Positions 1 to 11,811 of a stretch of 64,000 bases of DNA are shown piece after piece. Each line of letters opens with the position of its first letter. The first letter of the stretch is position 1. The notes beneath the pieces were generated by a model that had not been told where the DNA came from, ran no database searches, and saw only the letters and a list, made by a program, of their open reading frames with translations. A program made the position numbers and the translations under genes. The stretch is from Arachnopeziza araneosa (Eukaryota > Ascomycota > Leotiomycetes > Helotiales > Arachnopezizaceae), in the NCBI GenBank assembly GCA_003988855.1, contig QYAI01000046.1:124001-188000 (forward strand), read 5' to 3'.

Positions 1-653
1 TGGGAAGTCCGCCATTCGAATTCTAAGAATCTTCCCTACTATTTCAACGAGACTCAGAAACAGTCACGATGGGAGCCACCGCCAGGAACCGACACAGAGA
101 GACTGAAGACATACATGGCTGAGCACCACAGTGCGCCGGAAATTAGACCAGAAGCTTCTGGACTAAATGGTAGTGCTGGAAACAATGGGAAGATTCGGGC
201 GAGTCACCTTTTAGTCAAGCATAGAGATAGTAGACGCCCGAGTAGCTGGCGTGAGGTATGTTGTTAAAGTTGTACCTAGCTCCCTGCTCGGTTTTGTTGA
301 TAAGTGATAGGCGGAGATCAAGCGCAGTAAAGAGGAAGCCATGAGCATCATTCTTGGTCACGAAGCTCGTATTCGGGGTGGACAAGCCTCTCTTGGAAGC
401 CTGGCTGTCAGCGAGTCAGACTGTAGCAGTGCCAGGAAGATGGGAGATCTTGGATTCTTTGGGAAGGGGGATATGCAGAAGGAATTTGAGGAAGCTGCTT
501 TTCAACTTAAGCCTGGCGAGATGAGCCACGTCGTCGAGACTGCCTCAGGGCTACATTTAATTGAGAGGTACGTGTTATCTATGGTTGTTTTAATGGTCGC
601 TAATTTTGAATTAGATTGGAATAGAGAGATGCGTTACGATTGCTGAGATAGCT
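1..653 (+). CDS. ESS1: Ess1/Pin1-type peptidyl-prolyl cis-trans isomerase, 5' partial
   Basis: Phosphoserine/threonine-proline isomerase that acts in the nucleus, known in yeast to work on the RNA polymerase II C-terminal tail. The window opens inside the WW domain: first Trp in codon 1, then YYFNE and SRWEPPPG. After a linker comes the parvulin domain (RASHLLVKH, FFGKGDMQKEFEEAAF, SGLHLIER). Exon 1..255, intron 256..310 and exon 311..567 join in phase. A second intron starts at 568; its acceptor could be 624 or 626, so the last few residues are uncertain (stop at about 644 or 653). The intron 568..624 is 57 nt, a multiple of three, so the frame reads through it. The start codon lies just left of the window. 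Confidence 0.9.
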
Positions 654-785
654 AGCGAAAATACTTTTGGTTTTGGTTTGGCGCATGTCAAACTATAACT
701 GATAATCCGACTCGATAAGATTAGGATATCCAAAAGCTTGCTGATGATATAGCGTTCAATCCACAGTACATGTCTACATACCTTC

Positions 786-2800
786 TTACAGGTTGACTAG
801 AGAGTCGACTGCTTTTACTATGGTTGGAACAGAAGTCAAAGCCAAAGTTATTATTCCGAATAAACTCATGCTTAGACTTGACAGCGCGGCCGCTCTAGGG
901 TCAGACTGAAGTAGAACAGCTGTGGCAATTGCGCTTGAACTTCCTCCCAGAGTCACGCCTCTTGTCACATAATCATCTATCTCATTTGTCAGCTCAATGC
1001 GGCATTTCTTCAACTCAAGTGTGGGACGGGTCAATTAACATTGGTCCCGCGACCGCATCACACCTCCCAGCTTTGTATCATTTGATGACTGGACTTTAGG
1101 CAAAGCATGCAGGTAACATTTGTAAATGACACACAAGTGACAAACTTACCTTCTGGGATTTTCAACCCGTCGAGAGTCTTTGTACCAATCAACGCACCCA
1201 AAATGCCACTACAGATCGCCAAAGCAGCAACGGTAGTTGTATCGGCACCAAGATTCTTTCCCGCGGGTGTAGCTAAAGCCAACGTCAAACTCCGTACAGT
1301 AAAAGCAAGGCTTCGTTTAGAAGATATTCCGATAGCATAGCATAAAGCTGGATATCCAAACAGAGAGCCGATAGAGACAGCGATATTTGGAATAACGATC
1401 GCAAAGAAATGTCGTTTAAGTTCCTGACGATAGGAGAACATGGGAAGCGCGAGCGCTACAATACCAGCGTCCAGAATCGATACCAAGATGTCCCCTGCTC
1501 CAGGTAGCTTGAGATGCCTCTCTCCATGCCAAATGCTAAGATAAGTTGTCCCTGTTTTGTATGCGGAGAGGGTGCTTGAAAGGCTATCACCACGACTCAG
1601 CCCGATGACCCAGACTCCGAGAATAGTCAGAGCCGATGAGACTAGGACGGGGTGTAAGACTTTCCGCCAGGTCGCGGGAAGGGCCAAGGCGGTGAAATAG
1701 CAAAGGGTCGTAAATGTTAATTGAGCTGGCATGGCGTAACCAGTCGTATAATATACAGGGAGACCGACAAAGAGGAAAATTAAGATGTAGTTAAATCTAT
1801 CTAGATTTGAATTGAGAAAAGCTGCCCAGTGCTGTGAGCGGGTAAGTGAAAGCGGCGTTTGGAGAATCTGATTTGTCCGAGAAAGGGTTTGCGACGATAC
1901 ATCGGTTTCTGGTGGTCCTCCCGTTCCCCTAATTAAAGATGGATCTTGAGTTCTCTGCGGTGCAACCAGAATATCTGTTAGATCCGGAGTTTGTGATATG
2001 TTTGTTTCAAAGGAGATCGAGGTTTCCGAGTTATACCTTGGAGTTACATCTGCGAGAGGAATCACATCGCTTTCATTCCCGAGTTCCTCTGCTCTTTCTG
2101 CCATAGCCCGCTTTGAGGAGCCCAAGATAAGCTGTAAACCCCTCACGAAGTAAGCCGTTCCAGCCATTACGATAAAGAATCCAAGAACTGAGACAGATTG
2201 TGTGAGTCATTCTTAAACATTCAAGATGATTAGATAGACGTACGAAAGACAACAATAATTTTCCCAACTTCTAAGCCGCCGATAGATGGACTCAGAGGAA
2301 GGAGGACGAAGCTATGTTCTATTAGAAGAAAGCCCAGGCAGAGATTTGAGGTCCAGCTTACGAAGGGGTGAAAAAGATATTAAGATATCGGAGAGCAAAG
2401 CCAGCCTTCACACAAGACATCAGATAATGTCAGAGGAACGAGCGTTGTATTCACCGGCACATCAATAATGCTAACAAGAGCCCTTGTTTTACGATCTCCA
2501 ATAATCAAATCGACCACAATAAGACCAGCGAAAAGTAGAATAAGGCATGCTACTGATGCTGGAAATGATACCGTGCTTAGTCCAATGAGAGAGCTGACGC
2601 CGAAACAAGCCAGTAGCATCAATACAATACCCATAGGTACATAGACATAACATTTTAGATTGCGCTGCCACGAGACGAACGTAACCTACATTTGGTCAGT
2701 TTTGATGCTCATGCCGAGGTTAGGAGAGATGATTGCATACCAGTTTGAACGCCTCATAGGCGTCTGAAAGAACACCTTGAAAGTTTCCTTGCGTGGTCAT
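786..2800 (-). CDS. LrgA-LrgB fusion membrane protein (plastid glycolate/glycerate translocator-like family)
   Basis: Six exons read by eye: 2741..2800, 2455..2685, 2362..2405, 2244..2311, 1150..2187, 786..976. Phases close at every junction and give 543 residues. The N-terminal part (from about residue 20) is LrgA-like: hydrophobic helices, then GDRKTRALVSIIDVP, a rejoined FFTPSFVLLPLSP and GGLEVGKI. A polar linker of about 110 residues follows. The C-terminal half is LrgB-like with many membrane helices, GYPALCYAIG, RSLTLALATPAGKNLG and, after the last intron, DDYVTRGVTLGGSSSAI. In plants the related PLGG1 exports glycolate and glycerate from plastids; the role of the fungal version is not established to my knowledge. 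The small exons of 44 and 68 nt are supported only by restoring the family motif across them. Confidence 0.85.
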
Positions 2801-4313
2801 GATTTGAAAGAGTCATTGAATGGAAAGGAAGTCGAAAAATGTAATAAGGCGTAAGTCTTGGTTGGCGGTAGGTAAAGTGGGCTCCTCCCTTTTCGGAGAC
2901 TGCCGGAAGTGGAATGAAACTTGATTGCCGAGAAGCTGGTGAACAACATTCACGCTAGATGGCTCTACCACAACAAACATTGATAACATTTCAATTATCA
3001 TCAATTCTGGTTTCGTTCACCTACCGAAAACATCATAAGCGTCTTGACAGAAACTCCGAGCTTTACAACACGGTCGCTTCCGGTCTCGGACAGAACTCCT
3101 GCAACTGTTGGTTAGGAAGATTAGCCCTCATGAATCATATAGCAAAGCACCATGACATGACAAGTTTTTATCTAAAGTGAATTTCAAGCTAAGTGGTGCT
3201 CGTGTGTAAATCGACAGTCAGCATCAGGTCAGTACCATCTTTTGCCTTCATTCCTCAAGGTATTTTATAGGTTTTGAAGAAATGAATATAAAGAACAAGA
3301 TAAATCATTCCAATTAGATAGAACCTTAAGATCGAAAGTGCGTTCAATTTTGTTGTTTGTCATTTGAAGATTTCGGATTCAGACTATTTAATCTGGTGTG
3401 TTAGTTTGCAGTAACTCTGATGCCTCCTTATTAGACATCAAAAAAGTGGAGCGGCTGGTGATCATAAATCTGGAGGGCGCTCGAGGATATCGTCCTTCCT
3501 TATTGTTAGTCATTGTACTCGACTTCAATTAGAAACGTGAACACTACCTTCTTTCCGAAAGCGGGAACATAAGATACTAGGATGAGTAGAGCACTCCGTC
3601 GCTGCTCAATCTCAGCATTAGAAGCATAATATAGCCTCGCTTAATTCAGGGGCTTCGAAAATGTGAGAGTAGGGTAAATATCCACTTGTGTCTACTTTGA
3701 ATAAAAAGTCGGGGACTCAAAAATCCGAGTAGAACTTTAAAAATATAGTGCCATGCTATCTACTCGAGATTTTGGAGCTAGAGTCACGGTGTTATCTATG
3801 AACCGGTGAATATCCGCTCGGCCCCGCTTGCCGACGAGAAAAATATGCCAGTCTGATTGATTCACGCGGGAATATAATATTATCTAAGCCATCTCTGTTC
3901 AATACCTGTTCATCCGCCTCGGTGGTGCGACGGGTATGAGTGCCTACAACAGCTAGAATGTTCAGTCCTAATGGGCTATACGGTGTAGTTACCAACAAAC
4001 TTTCTTCAAAAAAGACCTCGAGTCGTTTTCTACAGTGGCCCTTCCCGAGGGTACTTGAGTTTTGCTATTTTTCTCTCTCAAGTCTAAGCTATTTTTGAGG
4101 GGATATTGATATTGATTTTGCTACTGGATTTTTTTGATAGGTACTTTTTATTGATATTTGCTTAGCGAAGTTATGACGGAGCACGGGACGGGGCCGGTGT
4201 TTAAGCGGGGCGCCTTTAATTTGGCGCCTTTAATCTAAGGCCGGAACACAAAATGTACCTCAAAAGAAAACAAACCAAACGCGAAGAATCTTGGCCCCAT
4301 ATAATTAGCCACA
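2801..4313. other. Intergenic: divergent promoter region, no gene seen
   Basis: This stretch of 1.5 kb separates two genes transcribed away from each other. I see no coding continuity beyond short chance ORFs. Near 4208-4233 the 12-nt unit ggcgcctttaat is repeated directly. Around 4095-4160 there are AT-rich repeats of the form gatattgat. Confidence 0.5.
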
Positions 4314-5938
4314 ATGGCTGACCATCTTCTGAATACCATTGTGAGAGTTTTGCGTGAACGGGATTTGCCTTACGATCGAGATGCTCTCAAATCCGCGTTA
4401 GCTGACCCAAATGCGTTGCCCGCTATTCAGGATTGGGTTGAAGAATATCTCTCGCCAGAAACTCTGCTAACGAAAGATGAGGTTACATTGTGAGTCATTT
4501 CTTACTGTATATTAATGCTTTACTGACAAACGCTAGATATTCCAGTCTGGCAAAGTCGGGAGAAGCAGATGAAATCTTCAAGCAAGATCTCTCCAAGGTA
4601 CAAGGCCTCAACGACCAAGAAATCCAAACCGCGATTGAGGAGTTGAAACGATCGACTGCTGCCATAGAGAAACAGAGTGAGGCTTTGAAGCTGCAACAAA
4701 ATGCTATGAAAGCACTCGTCAATAATGAGAAACGCACAAGGCAGGCACGGTCCCAGACAGAGAAAGGGCATGTGAAGAAGTGGGAGGTGGAAAAGAACCA
4801 AATCAATGCTGCTGTTATAGAACTTTCTCAAAGCTTGGTTTACCAAACTTCAGACCTGGAGTTGCAGCTTAAAGGCTCGGAGCAGAATGTTAAGCAGACA
4901 ATTGATAGTCTTCTCAGATCCGACGACAAGCTTCTATTAAGTTTACAGAAGCTCGCGAGCGATCTCGAACCAGGGCAGCCCGACGACGAGAAGACGATCT
5001 CGAATATTAGGGAATTATGCGCAAGGCTAATCAAACATACTGTCGAAGGGGTTCGAACGAGGCTCGATAGAATCTATTTGGAGTCCCTGGGCCAATCAGT
5101 AGCTGTTGAGGACGGAGATGTGGACGGCCAAGATGCCACAGAACTCCAAGAAGAGCTCGAATCTCTTTATTCAGAAATTCTACCCGTCTCTCAAATGGCT
5201 ACCGAACAGGAATACCTTGAGCCCGCCCTCAGGACAATTACGGCCAGCAACGGTCAGGGACAAGCCCGAACCCAGATAGCCTTTAAATACATCCAAGAAT
5301 GTCTATTATTCCTCATAAATCGGACCGAGACTTTCCTCGAGCGCGCAGAAGAGAGTCAGTGCCACCAAATGGCCCTAGAATCCGTTCTCGCAACCGCTAA
5401 ACAGGAACTGGGTCGCGCTGATGATAATCCCCGACCAACTAGTCCAGTCAAACCGAATACGCAGCGCCCACGCAAAACGTCCACTGCTTCAAACAAATCA
5501 CCAGTCCGACGTCGCCGCTCTTCCGGACACGGTGACGATGAAGTTGAGCCTGAACGTCAACTCGCGCGAAACCTAGGCATTACCCTTCCTATGAAAGGAG
5601 AATCGGACTTCGTTCAGGTCAACACGATGGAGAAGTTACTCGCAGAGAGGGCTGCTAGGCTGGAAAACCATGCACAGAGTCTTCAAACAACGACAGAGAG
5701 TTCAATTTCTTCTCACCTGTTAGATGCACATGTGACTTTGGGGTTGCTTCAGGACTCGTTATTGGCTGATACAACACATGGCAAGGTCAGGCTAGTAGAT
5801 CCGAAGCTGGAGGAAGCGGTTGATGGGCTTGAGAAGGAGATTGAAGAATTACAAGCACATTTAGAAAGGGCAGAGTTGCATACACTGCAGGCAAGGAATG
5901 TGCATCGAGACCAACTGGTTGAGAGGTGGTCGAGATGA
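4314..5938 (+). CDS. Conserved coiled-coil protein of unknown function
   Basis: Exons 4314..4489 and 4537..5938 join in phase across a 47-nt intron with a consensus GTGAGT donor and a CTGAC branch region, giving 525 residues. The first exon gives a compact acidic N-terminus beginning MADHLLNTIVRVLRERD. The rest is almost entirely heptad-like helix (residues about 70-220 and 390-525), split by a basic, Ser/Pro-rich linker (RPTSPVKPNTQRPRKTS). There is no signal peptide or membrane segment. The layout resembles cytoskeleton or spindle subunits such as augmin (HAUS) proteins, but I found no diagnostic motif, so that is only a suggestion. The ATG at 4314 is preferred to the in-frame ATG at 4490 because it adds a well-formed exon. 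Confidence 0.75.
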
Positions 5939-6044
5939 AATATAAATCTAAACACCCCTTTCATCTCCTGAGATTGATAGTACTACATCTCATTCAGTGT
6001 GGGAATGCTCTACGTATATACAGGTGCTAATCCCCAATATTTGC

Positions 6045-8592
6045 CTATCTCCTCATTCCCTCCATTACAACTCTCTCAATCCTCTCCAACGTATCTCTCT
6101 TGGTTGTCTGGCTCGCCATCAAATACAGCACATTCCCCAGGACTCTACTGTGTATCCTCAGTCCTTCTTTCGATCCCCGCATCAAGTATTTCTGAAGTCC
6201 AGCCGCAGCTGTGGAGGTATAACCTATTACTCTACTCATCAGCTTTCCCCTTCTTTCATTTCCTATCAGACTCGGCAAAGAAATGAAGCACTCACCGCCC
6301 TGCTGATCTCGCAAAGTAACAGCCAACACACTCCCCAACGCAATCACATTCTCCACATGCTCAAACATCGAAACCTCCTTAACAAACCTCTCATCCCACG
6401 AGCTCCACACCTCAATCTCCTCTTGCTCTCCTTCTCTATCCGCTTTCCACGCTTCCTTGAACCTTTCCCAACTCCCATCCTTATCCATAGCCACAAGAGC
6501 ATTCAACGACGTGTTCGCCACATGACATCCTACCGCATGACCTGTATATGAATGTCCGTGCAACAGGGCATCTTTCTTCTCAGCTCCAAGGAAAGCGGAG
6601 TAGATACTATCACTTGCTACGGTGCAGCAGAGGGGTACTAAACCCCCGGTAAGTAGTTTAGCGTGTACAGAGATATCGGGGTGGATGGATAAGAAGGAAG
6701 AGCTGCTGAAGCGTCCTAGTCGGTAAAGACCAGTGAAAACTTCGTCGTGGATTATAGGCAGACCGGTCCAGGACTTAGAATCTGTAGGTGAGGATAGAGC
6801 GGAAGTAGAAGAGCTAGGGTTGAAGAGCTGGGAGGACTCGCGAACGACAGTAACGAGGAGGTGTTGGAATAGGGGGTCTGCCATGAGCATTCCTCCTGCA
6901 CCAAGAATGACGGGCTCCATGATTACGGCGCCAAATGTTTTTCCTTCCTCTTTTACTAACCTTTCCAAAGTCTGGGAGATATGTTCCCGATACTTGACTG
7001 CTTGAAGTGAATTGACTCTTACTTGGATGTCGAAAATAGCAGCTAGACTTGGGAAACGGAGGCTCGTTTCCAGAGCTTTTACCGTAGCCATTTCATCCGG
7101 AAGATCTACTCTCCAAGAACCTTGATCTAGATATACTTTAGGAAAGTCGAACCAGTGGCCACGGCCTTTATACCAGTGTACTCTATCATTATACACTGAA
7201 GGCTCAGAGCAATCCATAGCTCCGATCGTATCACCATGATATGAGCCCTTCAATCCAATCACACCAACTTCTTCTTTCGGTATATCCCATTTGTATCTCT
7301 CGAATGACGCCGTAAGAGCCATCTTGGTAGCTACCTCGATACCAGTGCTCCCATTATCGGAGAAGAAGACTTTGGACATTCGAGGATTCTGGAGATTCTG
7401 AAGTAAATTCTCAGCTAGGAGAAGTGCTGGTTCATAAATTGTACCAGCGAAAATCACATGCCCATATCGACCGGCAGCGTAGGCTGCTGCGAGGGAGAGG
7501 CCGGGATTTCCGTGGCCGAGACCTTGAGTCCACCAGCTTGCGCTGCCATCAAAAGTTGGCTCAAGGATGTTATTTTCTTCGTGAGTCTTTGGGCTAGGAG
7601 TTTCAACCTGACCTTGTGCGTCTAAAGCCGTGATTTTAGACAAAGGGGGGAGGTTATGGGCTTGGAAGAAGTCTCCAGCGGCGGAATCGATGGTCAGAAT
7701 AGATTTTGGAGACATGTCGCGATGCTGAGTAAAAGGATACCATATTTGATCATTTGCTCGAGTAGCCAAATTTTCAAGATTCTGGATCCGAGAGCTATGC
7801 TTCTTAGAAAGACTCTCCAAAGTTTCCTCCACGAGATCCATCTTGCTCATCTTGTCGTAATACTCAGCCATTGCATTCATGTCCTCTTCTAGTGTTGCAG
7901 CTTGTGGTGGTGGGGCAGGTAGTGAAAGAGATAGGATCCCTCGTTTTTCAAAATAATCTTTGAGATACTCATGATTCTGATATTTGAAATCTTCAAACTG
8001 AAAAACAGCATCCAAATCGTAGCCTCGTATGTGAAGAGATTCAAATGCGGAGATAGATGAAGAAATCCCACCCAAGCGATGGTCTGCTACTAAGCATATA
8101 GGAAACCGAAGCGGTCGATATAGATCGCCTTGAGAAGTTCCACTGGGCGTTGGAGAATGGACACCGCCCGCTGTTTCTAGAATCAGTGTTCCAGGACCCT
8201 CTCGTACACAGTCCCCAACATGCTTCAGCACCTCTCGCTGAATCTCTGAATCGAGGAGCGGCTATATCTTGTCAGGCCTATATGCTTTAAATACAATGCT
8301 GAGTGCTTACTTTGCATGAACGAGCAGCAATGTGCGGGCTTACGGCTTCGTCAAATTGGAAAAGGCACTTGGTCTTAGTCGTAGGTGCGAACTTTGAGAT
8401 GTGCCGATCGTCGGCCCCATCTAACGGTCCCGTAGAGACTGGTTTCAAGTACCAGACATTCTCTGTTGGATATTGTCTTGCTAGAGCTTTGCAAAGGATT
8501 GTTGACATAATAGTCTTGCCAACATTTGTATTTGCTCCATAGACTTGGTAGGTCTTAAGAGACCGCGAAAGTGCGGAAGCGTGAGGGGCCAT
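6045..8592 (-). CDS. bioDA: Bifunctional dethiobiotin synthetase / DAPA aminotransferase
   Basis: Catalyses the two middle steps of biotin synthesis: transamination of 7-keto-8-aminopelargonate to DAPA, then ATP-dependent carboxylation to dethiobiotin. Exons 8311..8592, 6296..8261 and 6045..6223 give 808 residues. The N-terminal synthetase has the P-loop GANTNVGKT at residues 19-27, LKPVSTGP and LETAGGVHSP. The C-terminal class III aminotransferase has WWTQGLGHGNP, GSYHGDT, HDEVFTGLYRLG, the PLP lysine segment AKLLTGG and HGHSYTGHAVGC. The last intron (6224..6295, 72 nt) is a multiple of three without a stop; removing it restores GGYTSTAAAGLQ. The fusion matches plant BIO3-BIO1 and fungal bioDA. 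It diverges from biotin synthase at 9076 and sits beside bioF. The family is usually mitochondrial. Confidence 0.95.
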
Positions 8593-9075
8593 CTTGAGAC
8601 AGCTCTTATGTATGTGAACTGTAAATAGTCAGTCAATAGTTCATACCAAGGGAACTATGAATTGTGAAGCCAACCGCTGTAAACCTTGTCTAAAGAACAG
8701 TACTTTCAACCCGACCCTCTGTCACTGATACCTGCTAGTTAGTATCCAATCCTATACAGCGAACTTAGACGAAAACAATGTCATCTTATATATTGAATCC
8801 TCTCAATTGACTTCATATGATGGCAACCAAGCCATGGAAGTCCAGTATCATTGAAAATCTTCAGGTTGAGACTCGGTGACCAACCCCGCCTATCGTCGGG
8901 AATCGATCCCCACCGTCAGAGCTCGCTTCAGGGTGTTGACCCCTGAAACTACCCACCAGTCAACAATTCCGCGTTCAACAATTGGTCAGTAGCACTCAGG
9001 GCAATCTGCCCCACCACGGAAGTCTTCTCAGGCTCTTCCACAGTTGTTTGTCGACAACAACTACAGCAAGACAAA
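8593..9075. promoter_or_regulatory. Shared divergent promoter of bioDA and bioB
   Basis: This 483-nt spacer lies between the start codons of bioDA (minus strand) and bioB (plus strand), so both must be driven from here. It contains a doubled 9-mer and an inverted CCAAT box close to the bioB side (see separate entry). No coding sequence is seen. Confidence 0.7.
8960..8985 (+). promoter_or_regulatory. Doubled TCAACAATT element with inverted CCAAT
   Basis: The 9-mer TCAACAATT occurs at 8960-8968 and again at 8975-8983, spaced 15 nt start to start, and the second copy runs into ATTGG (inverted CCAAT) at 8981-8985. It is about 90 nt upstream of the bioB start. A role in co-regulating the biotin genes is inference. 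Confidence 0.35.
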
Positions 9076-10374
9076 ATGCGCGGCCATCGACCTCAATTGC
9101 TGATAGCGGGCTGCAAAGCCCTCTTTCAAGACAGCAAGCCATTATTCCTTTTGCGCAAATATGGCACTGTTGGGACGATGCCTGTGCAGACAATGACCCC
9201 ACCTTCAGTATTCGACAAAACTCTTGAAGCCCACGCTCCGAGGCAGAATTGGACCAAGGATGAAATCAAGGAGATTTACGACACTCCGCTGATGAAATTA
9301 GCATTCGCAGCTGTATGTTTGAGTGTGTGAATGATAGTTTTCTTTACTAATAAGGACATAGGGTACCATGCACAGAAAATTCCACAACCCCGCAGCCATT
9401 CAGATGTGCACTCTGATGAATATCAAGACAGGAGGATGTAGTGAAGACTGCTCATATGTAGGTCTCACGCTTATTGAGATCTAAAGAGCATCCTGACAAG
9501 TACCCAGTGCGCGCAATCCTCTCGATATGACACCGGTCTCAAAGCCTCCAAAATGGTAACTGTAGACTCGGTCCTCGAAGCAGCTCGAATTGCCAAGAGC
9601 AATGGCAGCACCAGATTCTGCATGGGCGCCGCATGGAGAGATATGAGAGGGCGAAAGACTAATCTTAAGAATATCAAGGAAATGGTCAGTGGGGTTCGAG
9701 GTATGGGAATGGAATGCTGCGTCACTCTCGGAATGATCGATCTGGAGCAAGCCAAGGAGTTAAAGGAAGCTGGTTTGACAGCATACAACCACAATGTGGA
9801 TACTTCGAGGGAACATTATCCATCCGTTATCACAACCAGGACGTATGATGAGAGATTGCAAACCATTGCTAATGTGAGAGATGCTGGGTTGAACGTCTGC
9901 ACAGGTGGTATCCTAGGCCTCGGAGAGAAGCCAAAGGATCATATCGGTCTTATCCACACGGTTGCAACATTGCCAGCCCATCCTGAGAGTTTCCCCGTCA
10001 ACACACTCGTGCCGATCAAAGGAACACCATTGGGAGATAAACCACAATCTCCATTCGACGCAACGCTGCGTACTATTGCCACTGCGCGAATGGTCATGCC
10101 GAGAACTATTATTCGTCTAGCGGCCGGCCGCATCACCCTTTCAGAAGAGCAGCAGGTTCTCTGCTTCATGGCAGGTGCCAATGCTATCTTTACTGGAGAA
10201 AAGATGCTTACGACAGAGTGTAATGGATGGGATGAGGATAAGGAGATCTTTGAGAAGTGGGGTCTGAGACCCATGGAGAGTTTTGAGGTTGAGGCACTAA
10301 GAGAATTGGTTACTTCTTCGGCACCGCTGGATATAGCAGAAGAGAGACCAATTGCTGCTTCAGTGTCAGCGTAG
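9076..10374 (+). CDS. bioB: Biotin synthase (radical SAM)
   Basis: Inserts sulfur into dethiobiotin to make biotin, using a radical-SAM 4Fe-4S cluster and an auxiliary Fe-S cluster; the family acts in mitochondria. Exons 9076..9312, 9362..9457 and 9508..10374 give 399 residues. The SAM cluster cysteines are Cys105, Cys109 and Cys112 ([10 protein letters not shown]), and the second intron falls exactly between Tyr111 and Cys112. Also visible are [39 protein letters not shown] and the C-terminal [10 protein letters not shown] and [13 protein letters not shown]. The basic, non-acidic first 35 residues suit a mitochondrial presequence. The start is preceded by ACAAA, a good fungal context. Its neighbours are bioDA (divergent) and bioF (convergent). 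Confidence 0.96.
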
Positions 10375-10479
10375 TATATACTTCTAGTCTATATAAAATT
10401 GAGTACTTTTTGATCCGTATCTCGAGCCTTGTGTATGGACAACGTCTTGGTTTCTCATCCCGGCAGCAAATCTTCAACA

Positions 10480-11811
10480 TCATAATAATGCTTTCAGCAA
10501 GATGCCTTCGCCAGCAATAATACTATCAGACCTCAGTCTTCTTTCTAACCACTCCTTTATGCTAGCCACCAATCTCTCCACTTCTTCAAAGGTATTTCCA
10601 GCATGCAAACAAACTCTCACTCGCTGTGTTCCCTCGGGAACAGTAGGAGGCAAAATTGGCCTTACCACGAAACCAGCAGCCTGGCAGTGCTTTGCCAAAC
10701 TCCGTGGCTCGGGTGTTAAAAGTGCAAAGATTGGTGAGCGTGGTACCTCTTTTGGTAATTGGATGAGATCCAGACCTGAGACTGGGTGTTCGGTGTGCGG
10801 AAATAACGTTGAGAGTTCATTGAACATATGTCCTATTAGTTTGTCTAGATGAGATACGAGCTGTTCCGTTTCTCCTTTCTGCATGAGTGTATATGCGGAT
10901 TTGATTGCAGCTAGAGATGGGAATGGCATCATGGTAGTGTAAATCAGCGGTCGAGCATAGTTGATCAAGTACTCTCTCGTTGTTTCATCACAAAATATAG
11001 CGGCTTCTTGATTATCAGTTCCTTCTCTTCTAACAAGGGGTAATCACTCACCTCCATTACAACCTAATGCCTTCCCAAATGTATGCAATCTTGCAAAGAT
11101 CTTCTTTTCTAGACCAAGAGAACAGACAATGCCTCTCCCATTCTCTCCATAGATGCCGGTGGAATGAGCTTCATCCACAACCACACGCCCATTCCTAAAT
11201 GGCAGCATCCTCTCAATCAACTCCACGATTTCTTTCAGCGGAGCTAAATCCCCATCCATACTATACAGCGACTCCACGGCTACAAAAACATTCCTCTCAC
11301 CACTCGCCACCCTCGCGTCTTTCCGCAACAGATTTGAAATCTTGCGCCGGAGATCAGAGACTGAGTTATGCTCAAAGCTCAAACAAGTCCCAGCCCGAGA
11401 TAACTTCATGCCTTCGTGAACAGAAGCATGGATAAAGGCATCGTGCAGCACGACATCTCCAGGTTGAGGTACACAAGCAAAGAAGCCCGAATTTGCATCA
11501 AATCCGGAATTGAAGAGGAGAGCCGAAGGCGCGTTGTGGAAAGAAGCGATGGTGACCTCCAGTGCTTCGGCGTAGGTTGAGTTTCCGTCCAAGAGCCGGG
11601 AACCACCGGAGCCGATGGGGAAATTGGGATGGGAGTTGAGCTCGGCGAGGAAGGCGACCTTGAGGAGTGGTGACGTGGAGAGCGAGAGGAAAGAGTTGGA
11701 CGAGAAGTCCACCGAGGTTGGGGGTGTGGTCGTTAATGCTCGGTGTGAAGAATGAGATTTGCGCTTTTCGAGGATGGTGCGCATTGTGGCTGTGAGGGAA
11801 GGAGGTGTCAT
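10480..11811 (-). CDS. bioF: 8-amino-7-oxononanoate (KAPA) synthase
   Basis: PLP enzyme joining pimeloyl thioester and alanine, the step before bioDA. Exons 11052..11811 and 10480..11003 (48-nt intron) give 427 residues. Motifs: DFSSNSFLSLS, GSGGSRLLDGN, HDAFIHASVHEG, VAVESLYSMDGDLAPL, VVDEAHSTGIYG and HTFGKALG with the PLP lysine at Lys247. The frame is open up to an ATG at 11898, but an intron-like GTGAGT...CCAG stretch lies between that and the ATG at 11811, so I chose 11811. The C-terminus ends LLKALL and has no SKL-like peroxisomal signal, although fungal BioF is reported to be peroxisomal. It lies convergent to bioB, 105 nt apart. Confidence 0.93.

Noticed and set aside
8880..8950. Possible tRNA-like segment in the biotin promoter
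   Set aside because: A gggaatcgatcccc stretch resembles a T-arm, but no cloverleaf or B-box consensus could be completed.
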